Origin: JBKEDS01 sp047975545
Lineage (GTDB): Bacteria > Bacteroidota > Bacteroidia > Flavobacteriales > Flavobacteriaceae
Length of the DNA stretch: 64,000 nucleotides
Reading direction: 5' to 3'
NCBI GenBank assembly: GCA_047975545.1
Contig: JBKEDS010000007.1
Coordinates: forward strand, 35,699-99,698
Shown: piece by piece, positions 9,316 through 17,894 of the stretch
How the letters are laid out: every line of letters starts with the position of its first letter
Numbering within the stretch: position 1 is the first letter of the stretch
Notes under the pieces: generated by a model
The model's database searches: none
What the model was told of the DNA's origin: nothing
Seen by the model: only the letters and a program-made list of their open reading frames with translations
Made by a program: the position numbers and the translations under genes

Positions 9316-9459
9316 AACGAGCCTTATTATTTTGTTCTTTTGCACTTATGCTTTGTTAAAAAACATCGTCGTAGCTACGGCTATGACTCATTTTTTCGCC
9401 TTGCCTAAGCACAAAATATTCAAAATAATTTAAGGCGCATTTCAATATAAAATTGGTAT
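9298..9459. repeat. MITE-like hairpin element with ~37-bp inverted ends
   Basis: The ends are perfect inverted 10-mers ATACCAATTT (9298-9307) and AAATTGGTAT (9450-9459). Inward similarity continues imperfectly for about 37 bp (the left side GAGCCTTA..TTATTTTG pairs with CAAAATAATTTAAGGCGC) and more weakly for another ~25 bp, up to a central CGTAGCTACG palindrome. The whole 162 bp can fold into one long hairpin, and no ORF is present. This is the form of a miniature inverted-repeat element; I recall very similar sequences in other flavobacterial genomes. Confidence 0.75.
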
Positions 9460-9472
9460 CATACCAACCAAA

Positions 9473-9510
9473 AATGCGAAGCAATTTGTAACAACAAAAT
9501 ACTTCGCATT
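9473..9510 (-). terminator. Terminator after fabI
   Basis: Perfect 9-bp stem AATGCGAAG/CTTCGCATT (9473-9481 with 9502-9510), 20-nt loop, followed on the minus strand by TTTTTGG. It lies about 60 nt past the fabI stop. Confidence 0.55.
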
Positions 9511-9569
9511 GTTTTATTTTCAGGATTGTTTTTAGCGATACCGCCTCATTCTCAATTCCTTCTTACAAA

Positions 9570-10394
9570 CTACTTATTTTCAACCCCATCGATAAAGCCC
9601 TGCATAACCGCATCGCTAACGCCCATATTGCTAAAACCGCCATCGTTGTACAGGTTTTGCAGGGTTACGCGCTTGGTTAGGTCGCTAAACAAGGTTACGG
9701 TATAGTTGGCGCAATCCAAAGCGGTGGCGTTGCCAAGTGGCGACATTTTATCGGCATAGGCAATAAACCCGTCGAAGCCTTTTACGCCACTACCAGCCGT
9801 GGTTGGCGTTGGCGATTGCGAAATGGTGTTAACACGCACCTTTTTGTCGCGCCCAAAAAAGTAACCAAAACTGCGGGCAATACTTTCCAAATAAGCCTTG
9901 TTGTCGGCCATATCGTTATAATCGGGAAACACACGCTGCGCCGCCATATAGCTTAAAGCCACAATGCTGCCCCACTCGTTCATGGCATCGGCCTTGTAAA
10001 GGGTTTGCATAACCTTATGGAAGGACATAGCCGATACATCGGTACCTTTTTGGGTCCACTCGTAATTTTGGTCGGTGTAGTGCTTGCCTTTGCGCACGTT
10101 AATGGACATGCCTATGGAGTGTAGCACAAAATCCAACTTACCGCCAAGAATTTCCATTGATTTTTCAACCAAATTCTGTAAATCTTCTAAAGAAGTGGCA
10201 TCGGCAGGAATAATTTGTGCCCCTGTTTTTTCGGCCAATTCGTTTATTTGCCCCATGCGCATGGCCACGGGAGCGTTTGTTAGCACAAACTTGCCCCCTT
10301 CTTCATGAACGCGTTCGGCTGTTTTCCAAGCAATTGAATTTGAATCTAATGCGCCAAAAATAATACCTCGTTTTCCTTTTAGTAAGTTATACAT
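9570..10394 (-). CDS. fabI: Enoyl-[ACP] reductase (NADH), FabI type
   Basis: Last reductive step of each fatty-acid elongation cycle. The 274-residue short-chain dehydrogenase fold begins GKRGIIFGALDSNSIAWKTA (nucleotide-binding turn). The FabI catalytic pattern Y-x9-Y-x6-K is present in SYMAAQRVFPDYNDMADNK. The substrate-loop region has SQSPTPTTAGSGVKGF. It appears to be a single-gene unit with its own downstream hairpin; recN lies 86 nt upstream in the same direction. Length and motifs match the FabI form, not FabK, FabL or FabV. Confidence 0.96.
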   Translation of the reverse strand: MYNLLKGKRGIIFGALDSNSIAWKTAERVHEEGGKFVLTNAPVAMRMGQINELAEKTGAQIIPADATSLEDLQNLVEKSMEILGGKLDFVLHSIGMSINVRKGKHYTDQNYEWTQKGTDVSAMSFHKVMQTLYKADAMNEWGSIVALSYMAAQRVFPDYNDMADNKAYLESIARSFGYFFGRDKKVRVNTISQSPTPTTAGSGVKGFDGFIAYADKMSPLGNATALDCANYTVTLFSDLTKRVTLQNLYNDGGFSNMGVSDAVMQGFIDGVENK

Positions 10395-10480
10395 ATTGTT
10401 GTATTTATATGTTAGTTGATTGGTTTTCTTAATTTTTACGGGCTAAAAATACTAAATTTTAAGTTTTGCACCTTGTTTTT

Positions 10481-12133
10481 TTAATTTAATAACTCCTTGG
10501 CGTGGGCAATGGCCGACGACGACAGCTCCACCCCGCCCAGCATTTGGGCAATTTCCACAATACGTTGGTCGTGGTTTAGCTTAACCAAATTGGTTTGGGT
10601 AACCTCGTTTACGTCTTCTTTATAAACCTTAAAATGCGAATGCCCCTTAGCAGCAATTTGCGGTAGGTGCGTAATGGAAAATACTTGCATGGTTTTGCTC
10701 ATTTGCAGCATAATATCGCCCATTTTATTGGATATTTCGCCCGAAACCCCTGTATCGATTTCATCGAACATAATGGTTGGCAATTGTATGTATTTGGCCA
10801 AAATGGATTTTATGGCTAGCATAATCCGGGACAATTCGCCACTGGAAGCGGCTTTTTTTAGTTCGTTATAGTTGCCGCCCTTATTGGCCGAAAACAAAAA
10901 CAAAAGCGCGTCCTTGCCGTTGCTTAAAAATTCGTTTTGAGAATTAACCTCTATTTTAAACTGCGCATTGGGCATGCCCAAGTCCATTAAAATAGTTTCT
11001 AATTGTTGTTTTAGCTCGGGGATAATTTGGGTACGGGTGACGTTTATGGTTTGCGCAATAGCATTCAATGTATTGGTTTGGGCTTCGATTGCCTGCTGTT
11101 TTTGGTGAATGGCCTCGTCAAGATTTTCGGTTACCGCTACTTTTTCTTCTAACTTGTTTTTTATTTCTATTAATTCTTGAATACCACTAACCACATGTTT
11201 TTGCATTAAATCATGCCGTTGGCGCAATTTGGTATCGACCTCCTCCAAACGGTTGGGGTCGGCCTCGATATGGCCTTGCAGCTCGTCCACTTCGGTAAAC
11301 ACATCGTCCAACTCGATTAGGCTACTGTTTATGCGGTTGTACAAATCGATATATTTTGCCGAATAACCCGATAGTTTTTGAAAGGTGTTTTTTAAGGCCG
11401 TTACCGCTGAAATGGCGCCCATTTGCTCATCGCTTAAAATATGGTGGGCTTCGGCCAGTTTTTCTTTTATACCTTCAATATTATTTAGGGCTTCGTATTC
11501 TTCTTCCAAGGCTTCCAATTCGCCATCGACAAGGTTTGCTTCGGTTAATTCGTTTAACAAAAAGGTGTTGTAGTCGTGCTCCTTAATGGCTTCGGCTTGA
11601 AATTCCAAAAGCGATTTCAGGTCTTTGTTTAAACTTTTATAGGTTTTTAGCGCTGCCTTATAATCCTGTAAAATATTGTCGTTTTTGGCCAAGGCATCGA
11701 TAACCTGAAATTGGAAGGCGTCGCTTGTTAGCGCCAAGGTTTGGTGCTGCGAATGGATGTCGATTAAACGTTCGCCCAAATTTTGAAGGCTGTTTAAATT
11801 TACTGGCAAATCGTTTACAAACGCCCTTGATTTTCCCGATGGCAGGATTTCCCTTCGGATTATGGTTTGGGTATCGAAATCTAAATCCTCGGCCTTAAAA
11901 AAATCTTCAAGATTGTAATTTGAAATATTGAAAACGGCTTCAATCACGCATTTTTTATCGGAATCCTTTAAACTGCTTAAATCGGCACGCTTGCCCAAAA
12001 TTAAGGACAAACCGCCAAGAAGTATGGATTTTCCCGCGCCCGTTTCACCTGTAATAATAGAAAACCCGTTGTTAAAATTAACGTGAAGGTTATCTATTAA
12101 AGCGTAGTTTTTTATAGAAAGTGATGCTAACAC
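10481..12133 (-). CDS. recN: DNA repair protein RecN
   Basis: SMC-like ATPase acting in double-strand-break repair. The N-terminal half-ATPase has the Walker A motif GETGAGKSILLGG (about 31-43). A long coiled-coil arm spans roughly 150-370. The C-terminal half carries the ABC signature region (SSGELSRIMLAIKSI) and Walker B (PTIMFDEIDTGVSG), followed by SITHLPQIAAKG. The 550-residue length is usual. It lies downstream of the DUF4835 gene with a 68-nt gap and is probably the last gene of the bamD-rpoZ-coaBC-DUF4835 run. Confidence 0.96.
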   Translation of the reverse strand: MLASLSIKNYALIDNLHVNFNNGFSIITGETGAGKSILLGGLSLILGKRADLSSLKDSDKKCVIEAVFNISNYNLEDFFKAEDLDFDTQTIIRREILPSGKSRAFVNDLPVNLNSLQNLGERLIDIHSQHQTLALTSDAFQFQVIDALAKNDNILQDYKAALKTYKSLNKDLKSLLEFQAEAIKEHDYNTFLLNELTEANLVDGELEALEEEYEALNNIEGIKEKLAEAHHILSDEQMGAISAVTALKNTFQKLSGYSAKYIDLYNRINSSLIELDDVFTEVDELQGHIEADPNRLEEVDTKLRQRHDLMQKHVVSGIQELIEIKNKLEEKVAVTENLDEAIHQKQQAIEAQTNTLNAIAQTINVTRTQIIPELKQQLETILMDLGMPNAQFKIEVNSQNEFLSNGKDALLFLFSANKGGNYNELKKAASSGELSRIMLAIKSILAKYIQLPTIMFDEIDTGVSGEISNKMGDIMLQMSKTMQVFSITHLPQIAAKGHSHFKVYKEDVNEVTQTNLVKLNHDQRIVEIAQMLGGVELSSSAIAHAKELLN

Positions 12134-12201
12134 TAATAGTATTTAAAATTGAATTTGGAAACTTAAATATAATGAAAGTACGGTAAAAACGGCAAAATAA
12201 T

Positions 12202-13092
12202 TTAGTACTTAATATTTAGCCATTTGCTACTGTGCGTAGGCGCAATTTTTACCAAGGTTTGTTTTAGGGTGGTAATACTAACGCTGGGGCCATCGGCAAA
12301 AATTTGTTCGATTTCGTCGGCCTTGGCATCAAAAAACGTGCGTATTACAAAGGCATTTGGCCTACGGCCGTTAATGGCGTTAAATTCTTGTACGGCAGTA
12401 GAAACGGCTTGTTTTCCGCTTTGTAAATTATCGCTCATGGTATCCAAGCCCTCACGGTGGTAGCTGTAAAGTACGTGGCGGTATTCTTTATAGGTGGGCG
12501 ATAAAATATTGTCGATTAGGGCAAAGCGGCTTTGCAAACCATCCTGCAATTTCCAGCCCGCATAGTTTTCCTGCTGCGAATAATTAACTATGGTCTGGGC
12601 TTGCTTAAAATAGGCATCGCCCCCATTTTCGGCAAATGTATCGGCATCCAAACCTAAAATCATATACACGTGAAAGGCCAAAACCGATATTAGATTAGAT
12701 TCGTATTGGTTGGGGCTGAATACCAAGTTTTGATATTCCAAATACCGAAAACCAAAATCCTTATCGTTAAAGTTATAAACGGGCGTACTGTACGACGAGC
12801 CGTAAACCGGGCGCGATGACTGCACTTGCAAAGTGGCCTCGAAAAATTCGTTGTTGTATTTTGAAACCGTAATAACCATACTGCAATCAATACGTTCCTG
12901 AGGGGCAAATACCCTATTGGTCCATTTGGTATTGTTAACAAACTCGGTTAACTGTTTTTCCAAGGTTTTAAATATCGATAGATTTTCGTTACCGGTTTGC
13001 GTGGCGTTTACCAAAACCTTGCAATTTAATTCTTGGGAAAACCCAAAAAAAACACTTAAACAAAAAAAGACGGCTGTTATACTATTACGCAT
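12202..13092 (-). CDS. DUF4835 family protein (PorD-like)
   Basis: Exported 296-residue protein. Its signal peptide is MRNSITAVFFCLSVFFGFSQ, and the mature part opens ELNCKVLVN as in the DUF4835 family. To my recollection this family is also annotated as PorD, a component linked to the type IX secretion system; I cannot verify that from sequence. Conserved-looking blocks include YNFNDKDFGFRYLEYQNLVFSPNQYESNLISVLAFH and YYLILGLDADTF-type segments (here VYMILGLDADTF). Its start overlaps the end of coaBC by 8 nt, implying translational coupling, an arrangement conserved in Flavobacteria. Confidence 0.85.
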   Translation of the reverse strand: MRNSITAVFFCLSVFFGFSQELNCKVLVNATQTGNENLSIFKTLEKQLTEFVNNTKWTNRVFAPQERIDCSMVITVSKYNNEFFEATLQVQSSRPVYGSSYSTPVYNFNDKDFGFRYLEYQNLVFSPNQYESNLISVLAFHVYMILGLDADTFAENGGDAYFKQAQTIVNYSQQENYAGWKLQDGLQSRFALIDNILSPTYKEYRHVLYSYHREGLDTMSDNLQSGKQAVSTAVQEFNAINGRRPNAFVIRTFFDAKADEIEQIFADGPSVSITTLKQTLVKIAPTHSSKWLNIKY

Positions 13093-14296
13093 GGGTTTGT
13101 TCCATTATTTTATTCAATATATCTTGGGCCACTTCGGCTTTCGATTTTAATTGAAATTCGGTTATTTGTTCGTTGGCATCGATAAAGGTAACTTTATTGG
13201 TATCGGTTTTAAATCCGGCGCCTTTATCGTTTAACGAATTTAATACAATTAAGTTTAAATTCTTACGTTTTAGCTTATCTTTTGCGTGTTCCAACTCGTT
13301 ATTGGTTTCCAAAGCAAAGCCTACAAGGTACTGGTGTTTTTTAATTGCGCCGAGCGAAGCCAAAATATCCTTTGTTTTTACCAACTCCAATATTAACGTA
13401 TTATCCTGCTTTTTTATTTTGCTATTGGCCATTTCCTTGGGTTTGTAATCGGCTACGGCTGCCGAAAGAATGGCAACATCCACATTGTTAAAGTGTTGGT
13501 GGGCGGCGTTGTACATGTCTTCCGCTGAAGTTACGGAAATGGTTTGCACCAAACTATGGGACAGGCTTAAATTGGTTGGTCCCGAAATTAGCACGACCTC
13601 GGCACCCAAATTGGCCGCTGCTTTAGCAATTTCGAAACCCATTTTTCCGCTGGAATGATTGCCTATAAACCGCACGGGGTCTATGGCTTCGTAGGTTGGT
13701 CCTGCCGTAATTAATATTTTTTTTCCCCGTAAGGGCAGTTGTTTTAAAATATGCTGTTCTACAAAACTTACAATATCTTCGGGTTCGGCCATACGCCCCT
13801 CGCCTACCAAACCGCTTGCCAGTTCGCCACTTGTAGCGGGAATCATAATATTGCCGTACATATTAAGCATTTTGAAAGATTGCTTGGTCGTGGCGTGCTT
13901 GTACATATCCAAATCCATTGCGGGCGCAAAGTAAACCGGGCATTTAGCCGATAAATAGGTGGCCAGCAATAGGTTGTCGCATACGCCATTAGCCATTTTG
14001 GACAAGGTATTTGCCGTGGCCGGGGCAATAATAAACATATCGGCCCAGAGCCCTAACTCAACATGGTTGTTCCAAACGGCGTTATTGTCGTCTTCATTAG
14101 TAAACGACGAATAAACAGGGTGTTTTGAAAGTGTAGAAAGGGTTAATGGCGTTACAAATTCCTTGGCGGCGGGCGTTATAACCACCTTGACGTTGGCGCC
14201 CGATTTTACCAATACCCTTACAAGCGAAGCAGATTTATAAGCGGCAATACCACCACTAATTCCCAATAGTACGTTTTTGCCGCTTATAACTGACAT
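13085..14296 (-). CDS. coaBC: Bifunctional phosphopantothenoylcysteine decarboxylase/synthetase
   Basis: Two consecutive steps of CoA synthesis in one polypeptide. The N-terminal flavoprotein decarboxylase (CoaC, about 1-185) shows LGISGGIAAYKSASLVR, the active-site His region NNHVELGLWAD, the PATANTLSKMANG motif, and PAMDLDMY where many homologues have PAMN. The C-terminal synthetase (CoaB) opens KKILITAGPTYEAIDPVRFI and has the NHSSGKMG motif and the KIKKQ region. The 403-residue length is normal. It lies between rpoZ (7-nt gap) and the DUF4835 gene (8-nt overlap). Confidence 0.96.
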   Translation of the reverse strand: MSVISGKNVLLGISGGIAAYKSASLVRVLVKSGANVKVVITPAAKEFVTPLTLSTLSKHPVYSSFTNEDDNNAVWNNHVELGLWADMFIIAPATANTLSKMANGVCDNLLLATYLSAKCPVYFAPAMDLDMYKHATTKQSFKMLNMYGNIMIPATSGELASGLVGEGRMAEPEDIVSFVEQHILKQLPLRGKKILITAGPTYEAIDPVRFIGNHSSGKMGFEIAKAAANLGAEVVLISGPTNLSLSHSLVQTISVTSAEDMYNAAHQHFNNVDVAILSAAVADYKPKEMANSKIKKQDNTLILELVKTKDILASLGAIKKHQYLVGFALETNNELEHAKDKLKRKNLNLIVLNSLNDKGAGFKTDTNKVTFIDANEQITEFQLKSKAEVAQDILNKIMEQTHA

Positions 14297-14303
14297 TTTT
14301 GAA

Positions 14304-14633
14304 TTATGCTTTAGTGTCGTCCTGGGTATTTCGGTAATACACCTTGTCCTTTAACCATTCCTGTACGGCAAGGGCATGGGGCTTTGGCAGTTTTTCGTAA
14401 AACTTGGAAACTTCGATTTGTTCCTTGTTTTCAAAAATTTCCTCAAGGCTGTCGTTGTACGTGGCAAATTCTTCCAATTTACCGATAAGTTCCTTCTTAA
14501 TTTCGGTATTTATTTGCTCGGCACGTTTTGCAATAATGGAAATTGACTCGTAAATATTTCCTGTTTGCGCATCAACCTGATTTCTGTCGTACGTTATCGT
14601 ATTAACAGGAGCTTTTGTTTTTTTTAAGTCCAT
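14304..14633 (-). CDS. rpoZ: RNA polymerase omega-type subunit (RpoZ/Rpb6-like)
   Basis: Small subunit that helps assemble RNA polymerase. The 109-residue protein is the Bacteroidota form: MDLKKTKAPVNTITYDRNQV, then the Rpb6-like core NIYESISIIAKRAEQINTEIKKEL, with an acidic C-terminal half specific to the phylum (LPKPHALAVQEWLKDKVYYR). It is placed between bamD (4-nt gap) and coaBC (7-nt gap), as in most Bacteroidota. Confidence 0.9.
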   Translation of the reverse strand: MDLKKTKAPVNTITYDRNQVDAQTGNIYESISIIAKRAEQINTEIKKELIGKLEEFATYNDSLEEIFENKEQIEVSKFYEKLPKPHALAVQEWLKDKVYYRNTQDDTKA

Positions 14634-14637
14634 TTGT

Positions 14638-15438
14638 TTAACTTTCGGTATTATATTTTGTTAATTCTTGTTCTATGTTTTTTACCATGTCGTCCAAGGC
14701 TTTGATGTGCTTGGACTCGGCATATTTTTCTTTAAAAGCCTTATAGTAGTCCTGTGCTATGCGCAACCGCATCGGGCGTTTGTACTCCACACTGTTTATG
14801 GCCAGTTTATAGGCGGAGTCCAATCGGTAAAACAGCGCGTCTTCACGCAATGAAGAACCGGGAAACTCGTAAATAAAATTGTCGAACGCTTTTATGGAGG
14901 CCTGGTAATCGGAAATGGTGTTGTATTGTTTTGCTATTTCGTAGGCTTTTTTTTCTAACCTAAACTCCAATTCCTTAACCAATTCGTTGGCTTCGGGCAT
15001 GTATTCGGAGTTACTAAAAACGTTAATAAAATCCTGGAGCTTATCAATAGCTTCTTTGGTTTCCTTTTGGTCCTTGGTATACACGGGGCATAGTTGGTAA
15101 TAACTTTTTGCCGATAAAAACGAAGCTTCCTCCAACTTTTCGCTTTTAGGGTAACTGGATGCAAAACGCTCGAACTGGTAGCCTGCCGTGTAATAATCGC
15201 CTGTTTTATAATAGGACTGGGAATATAGGTACATGAGTTTTTCGGCTTGCGGCTTGCCCCTGTAACTTGGTACTATTTGCGCAAAAAGCCGGGAGGCCTT
15301 GGCGTATTTGCCTTGGTTGTACAGCTCCTCGCCCATTTTAAACTTTTCGGCAATATCCTCGTTTTTTAATACTTTTTGATATTCGCTACAAGAGCTTAAC
15401 AACAAGGCTGTTAGTAGTATGCTGAAAAAATACTTCAT
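14638..15438 (-). CDS. bamD: Outer membrane assembly lipoprotein BamD
   Basis: Lipoprotein subunit of the BAM complex that folds outer-membrane barrels. It has a signal peptide with lipobox LLSSC (Cys17), then TPR-type helical pairs: MGEELYNQGKYAKASRLFAQ, YYKTGDYYTAGYQFERFAS, and NTISDYQASIKAFDNFIYEF. The 266-residue length is typical. It is first in a tight minus-strand operon with rpoZ, coaBC, DUF4835 and probably recN. A TACTTTTG box (15456-15463) lies 18 nt upstream of the start. Confidence 0.93.
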   Translation of the reverse strand: MKYFFSILLTALLLSSCSEYQKVLKNEDIAEKFKMGEELYNQGKYAKASRLFAQIVPSYRGKPQAEKLMYLYSQSYYKTGDYYTAGYQFERFASSYPKSEKLEEASFLSAKSYYQLCPVYTKDQKETKEAIDKLQDFINVFSNSEYMPEANELVKELEFRLEKKAYEIAKQYNTISDYQASIKAFDNFIYEFPGSSLREDALFYRLDSAYKLAINSVEYKRPMRLRIAQDYYKAFKEKYAESKHIKALDDMVKNIEQELTKYNTES

Positions 15439-15455
15439 AATTTTAAAACAAGGTG

Positions 15456-15463
15456 CAAAAGTA
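15456..15463 (-). promoter_or_regulatory. Candidate -7 box for the bamD operon
   Basis: TACTTTTG on the minus strand fits the Bacteroidota TAnnTTTG consensus and lies 18 nt before the bamD start. A TTT, not TTG, stands about 19 nt further upstream, so the -33 element is weak. Confidence 0.4.
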
Positions 15464-15661
15464 AGTTAATAATATGGATTTTAAAAATATTTTTAATTGG
15501 CTAAGGTAACGTCTTAAAAATAGTACCCGTAAGGTTTAAGTAATATTTAACACCGAAAGCACTATTTAATTTTATTGTATCGATACTTCGCTTCGCTAAG
15601 CATGATACGTTCACTTTACCCCACATGGCTAATAAAAGGCATATCAAACAAAAACCACAAC

Positions 15662-16540
15662 CTAAAATGCTTTTACAAAAGCCTCAATTTTTTGTTTTAG
15701 CGCATCGGTTGCTGGTACCAAAGGCAGCCTTACCGCGTCCTGACAAAGGTTTAAGGCTTGGAAAACGGCTTTTATCCCGGCGGGGTTGTTTTCTTCAAAA
15801 ATATACCCAATGGCATCCATTAATTTGAAATGCAACTTATAGGCTTGTTTGGCTTCGCCCTTTAACCCTAAGCGTATCATTTCGGAAAATGTTTTTGGAA
15901 ATCCTTGCCCGATAACCGAAATTACGCCCGCTCCCCCGGCAAGCACTATGCCCAAGGCCAAATCGTCGTCGCCCGAAATAACCAAAAAGTCCTCGGGCTT
16001 GTTTTTTAGTAATTGTAAATATTGCGCCACGTTATTGCCTGCTTCCTTTACGCCTATAATGTTCTTAAAATCGTTGGCCAGGCGCAAGGTGGTTTGCGGC
16101 TCGATATTTTTCGAGGTACGCCCCGGCACGTTATAAACAATAACATCTATGGGCGATGCTTGTGCAATAGCCTTATAATGCTGGTAAATGCCTTCCTGTG
16201 TTGGTTTGCTGTAATAGGGCGATACGGACAACAGGGCATCGATTTGGGTTAAATCGGTGGTTTTTATTTCGTCCAAAACCTGAACCGTATTATTGCCGCC
16301 AATACCCAAAACCATGGGTACGCGACCGTTGTTGGCTTTTGAAACCGTAGCCACAACCGCTTGTTTTTCTTGCTTGGTCAGGGTTACGCTTTCGCCCGTT
16401 GTACCGCAAATTACAAGATACTCCACACCGTTTTCGATGTTAAAATTTACAATATTGGCCAGGGCATCGTGGTCTATGCTTAAATCGGTTTTAAAAGGCG
16501 TAACCAAAGCAACTCCGGTGCCAAGAAATTTATTGTTCAT
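15662..16540 (-). CDS. dapA: 4-Hydroxy-tetrahydrodipicolinate synthase
   Basis: Condenses pyruvate with aspartate semialdehyde, the first committed step of lysine and diaminopimelate synthesis. The 292-residue TIM barrel has its Schiff-base Lys165 in IIGVKEAG, Tyr136 in VIVYNVPGRT, and the Thr47-Thr48 pair in CGTTGES. It begins 2 nt after the DUF6913 gene ends, and the pair is surely one transcript. dapF, a later step of the same pathway, is at 31.1-31.8 kb. Confidence 0.97.
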   Translation of the reverse strand: MNNKFLGTGVALVTPFKTDLSIDHDALANIVNFNIENGVEYLVICGTTGESVTLTKQEKQAVVATVSKANNGRVPMVLGIGGNNTVQVLDEIKTTDLTQIDALLSVSPYYSKPTQEGIYQHYKAIAQASPIDVIVYNVPGRTSKNIEPQTTLRLANDFKNIIGVKEAGNNVAQYLQLLKNKPEDFLVISGDDDLALGIVLAGGAGVISVIGQGFPKTFSEMIRLGLKGEAKQAYKLHFKLMDAIGYIFEENNPAGIKAVFQALNLCQDAVRLPLVPATDALKQKIEAFVKAF

Positions 16541-16542
16541 GC

Positions 16543-17061
16543 TTACTTTTTTAATATGGTTAGGTATTTAAAAACCTCGTTTTTAAATAGGTTAAATTCG
16601 TTTGTTTTCGTTTTTATAATTAAATCGTTTATGCGCTCATCGGCCTGCAAAGTGCCTATTTTAAATTTTGCTTTTGATTGGGCGGTTAACAACTTCAACT
16701 CCAAAATATTTTGGGCGTAATAGCTAATTAGCACATCGAAGGGCGTGTTTACAAAATCGGTTAACGCTTTTTCCTTTAGCACGCCCCGCCTTCCAAAATC
16801 TTTGGCATTGTAGCATTTTATTCGGCTATTTACGTCTTCTTTATTTTTTTTATTGGTAAAGGCTATTAGTTCAACCTTGTTTTCCTTCAAATTTAAAAGT
16901 TTTGTTAGTGTTTTAAATTGCTCTAAATCAGTAAATTCATCTATATTCACAATAACACCTAAACGTTCCACACGACCTTTAGCAACATTTACTTGGCGCT
17001 GGCTTAACAATTTGTTTAAATATTTTTTATTAGATTTTTCTTTAAAACCTTTTAAAATCAT
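16543..17061 (-). CDS. DUF6913 family protein
   Basis: Conserved flavobacterial protein of 172 residues without signal peptide or membrane helix, rich in Lys and Asn. It starts MILKGFKEKSNKKYLNKLL, and the core includes VERLGVIVNIDEFTDLEQF and NTPFDVLISYYAQNILELKLL. I recognise it as the DUF6913 family by sequence and by its position next to dapA; no biochemical function is known to me. Its start has two candidate -7 boxes upstream, and dapA follows after 2 nt. Confidence 0.75.
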   Translation of the reverse strand: MILKGFKEKSNKKYLNKLLSQRQVNVAKGRVERLGVIVNIDEFTDLEQFKTLTKLLNLKENKVELIAFTNKKNKEDVNSRIKCYNAKDFGRRGVLKEKALTDFVNTPFDVLISYYAQNILELKLLTAQSKAKFKIGTLQADERINDLIIKTKTNEFNLFKNEVFKYLTILKK

Positions 17062-17080
17062 TATACCTTTATGCTTTGCG

Positions 17081-17097
17081 CAAAGGTAACAAAAGTA
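17081..17097 (-). promoter_or_regulatory. Candidate -7 boxes for the DUF6913-dapA operon
   Basis: Two adjacent minus-strand matches to TAnnTTTG, TACTTTTG (17097-17090) and TACCTTTG (17088-17081), lie 20-36 nt before the start codon at 17061. Neither has a TTG at ideal spacing. Confidence 0.3.
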
Positions 17098-17131
17098 GGC
17101 GCAAAAAAATTACTTGAAATTTACAAATTAA

Positions 17132-17893
17132 ATGAATTTTAAATTTTTATCCGCATTTGTTTTAATCGGCTTTTTATACGGCTGCAAACAAACCCCGCAA
17201 CATTTGGTTAAAATTGAAGGCAAACAGATAAGCATAACCGATAGTTTGGTTGCCAATAAAGCCTTGGACAGCTTTATAGCCCCATACCGAAAGCATATTG
17301 AAAAGGATTTGGATAGTGTTTTATCCTATGCCAAAAACGACTATTCAAAATCCGACGGCGCATTAAACTCCACACTGGGCAACTTTTTTGCCGATGCCGT
17401 TTATGCGCAGGCCAACCCCATTTTTAACAAACGTACCGGAAAAAATATCGATATGGTACTGCTAAACCACGGCGGCATTAGGGCTATCCTCCCAAAGGGC
17501 AATATTACCACCCGAACGGCCTACCAGCTTATGCCTTTTGAAAACAGTATCGTGGTGGTGGCCATGAAAGGCAACTTAGTGGATAGTTTGGCGCATTACC
17601 TTGCCAAATCGAAAAAAGCGCACCCTATTTCGAAACTTAAACTTTATATTGATTCCGATTTTGAAATTATCGAAGCGGCCATCAACGGCAAAGCTATTGA
17701 TAAAAACAAAATTTATTACGTTGCCACAAACGATTACCTATACAATGGCGGCGATGGCATGACCTTTTTTAAGCCCAACGATAGCTTATACGATTTGAAT
17801 TATAAAGTTAGAAATGCGCTTATAGACTATTTTAAGAAAACCGACACCATAAACCCCGTAATAGACGATAGGTTTAAACAAAAACAACAGTAA
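17132..17893 (+). CDS. 5'-nucleotidase C-terminal domain lipoprotein
   Basis: Lipoprotein of 253 residues: signal peptide MNFKFLSAFVLIGFLYGC with the lipobox Cys at 18. The mature part matches the C-terminal, substrate-binding domain of UshA-type 5'-nucleotidases (NHGGIRAILPKGNITTRTAYQLMPFENSIVV; YYVATNDYLYNGGDGMTFF). It lacks the metallophosphatase domain, which is encoded by the next gene starting 1 nt later. The two proteins presumably act together in the periplasm or at the outer membrane on nucleotides or UDP-sugars. Confidence 0.9.
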   Translation: MNFKFLSAFVLIGFLYGCKQTPQHLVKIEGKQISITDSLVANKALDSFIAPYRKHIEKDLDSVLSYAKNDYSKSDGALNSTLGNFFADAVYAQANPIFNKRTGKNIDMVLLNHGGIRAILPKGNITTRTAYQLMPFENSIVVVAMKGNLVDSLAHYLAKSKKAHPISKLKLYIDSDFEIIEAAINGKAIDKNKIYYVATNDYLYNGGDGMTFFKPNDSLYDLNYKVRNALIDYFKKTDTINPVIDDRFKQKQQ

Positions 17894-17894
17894 C

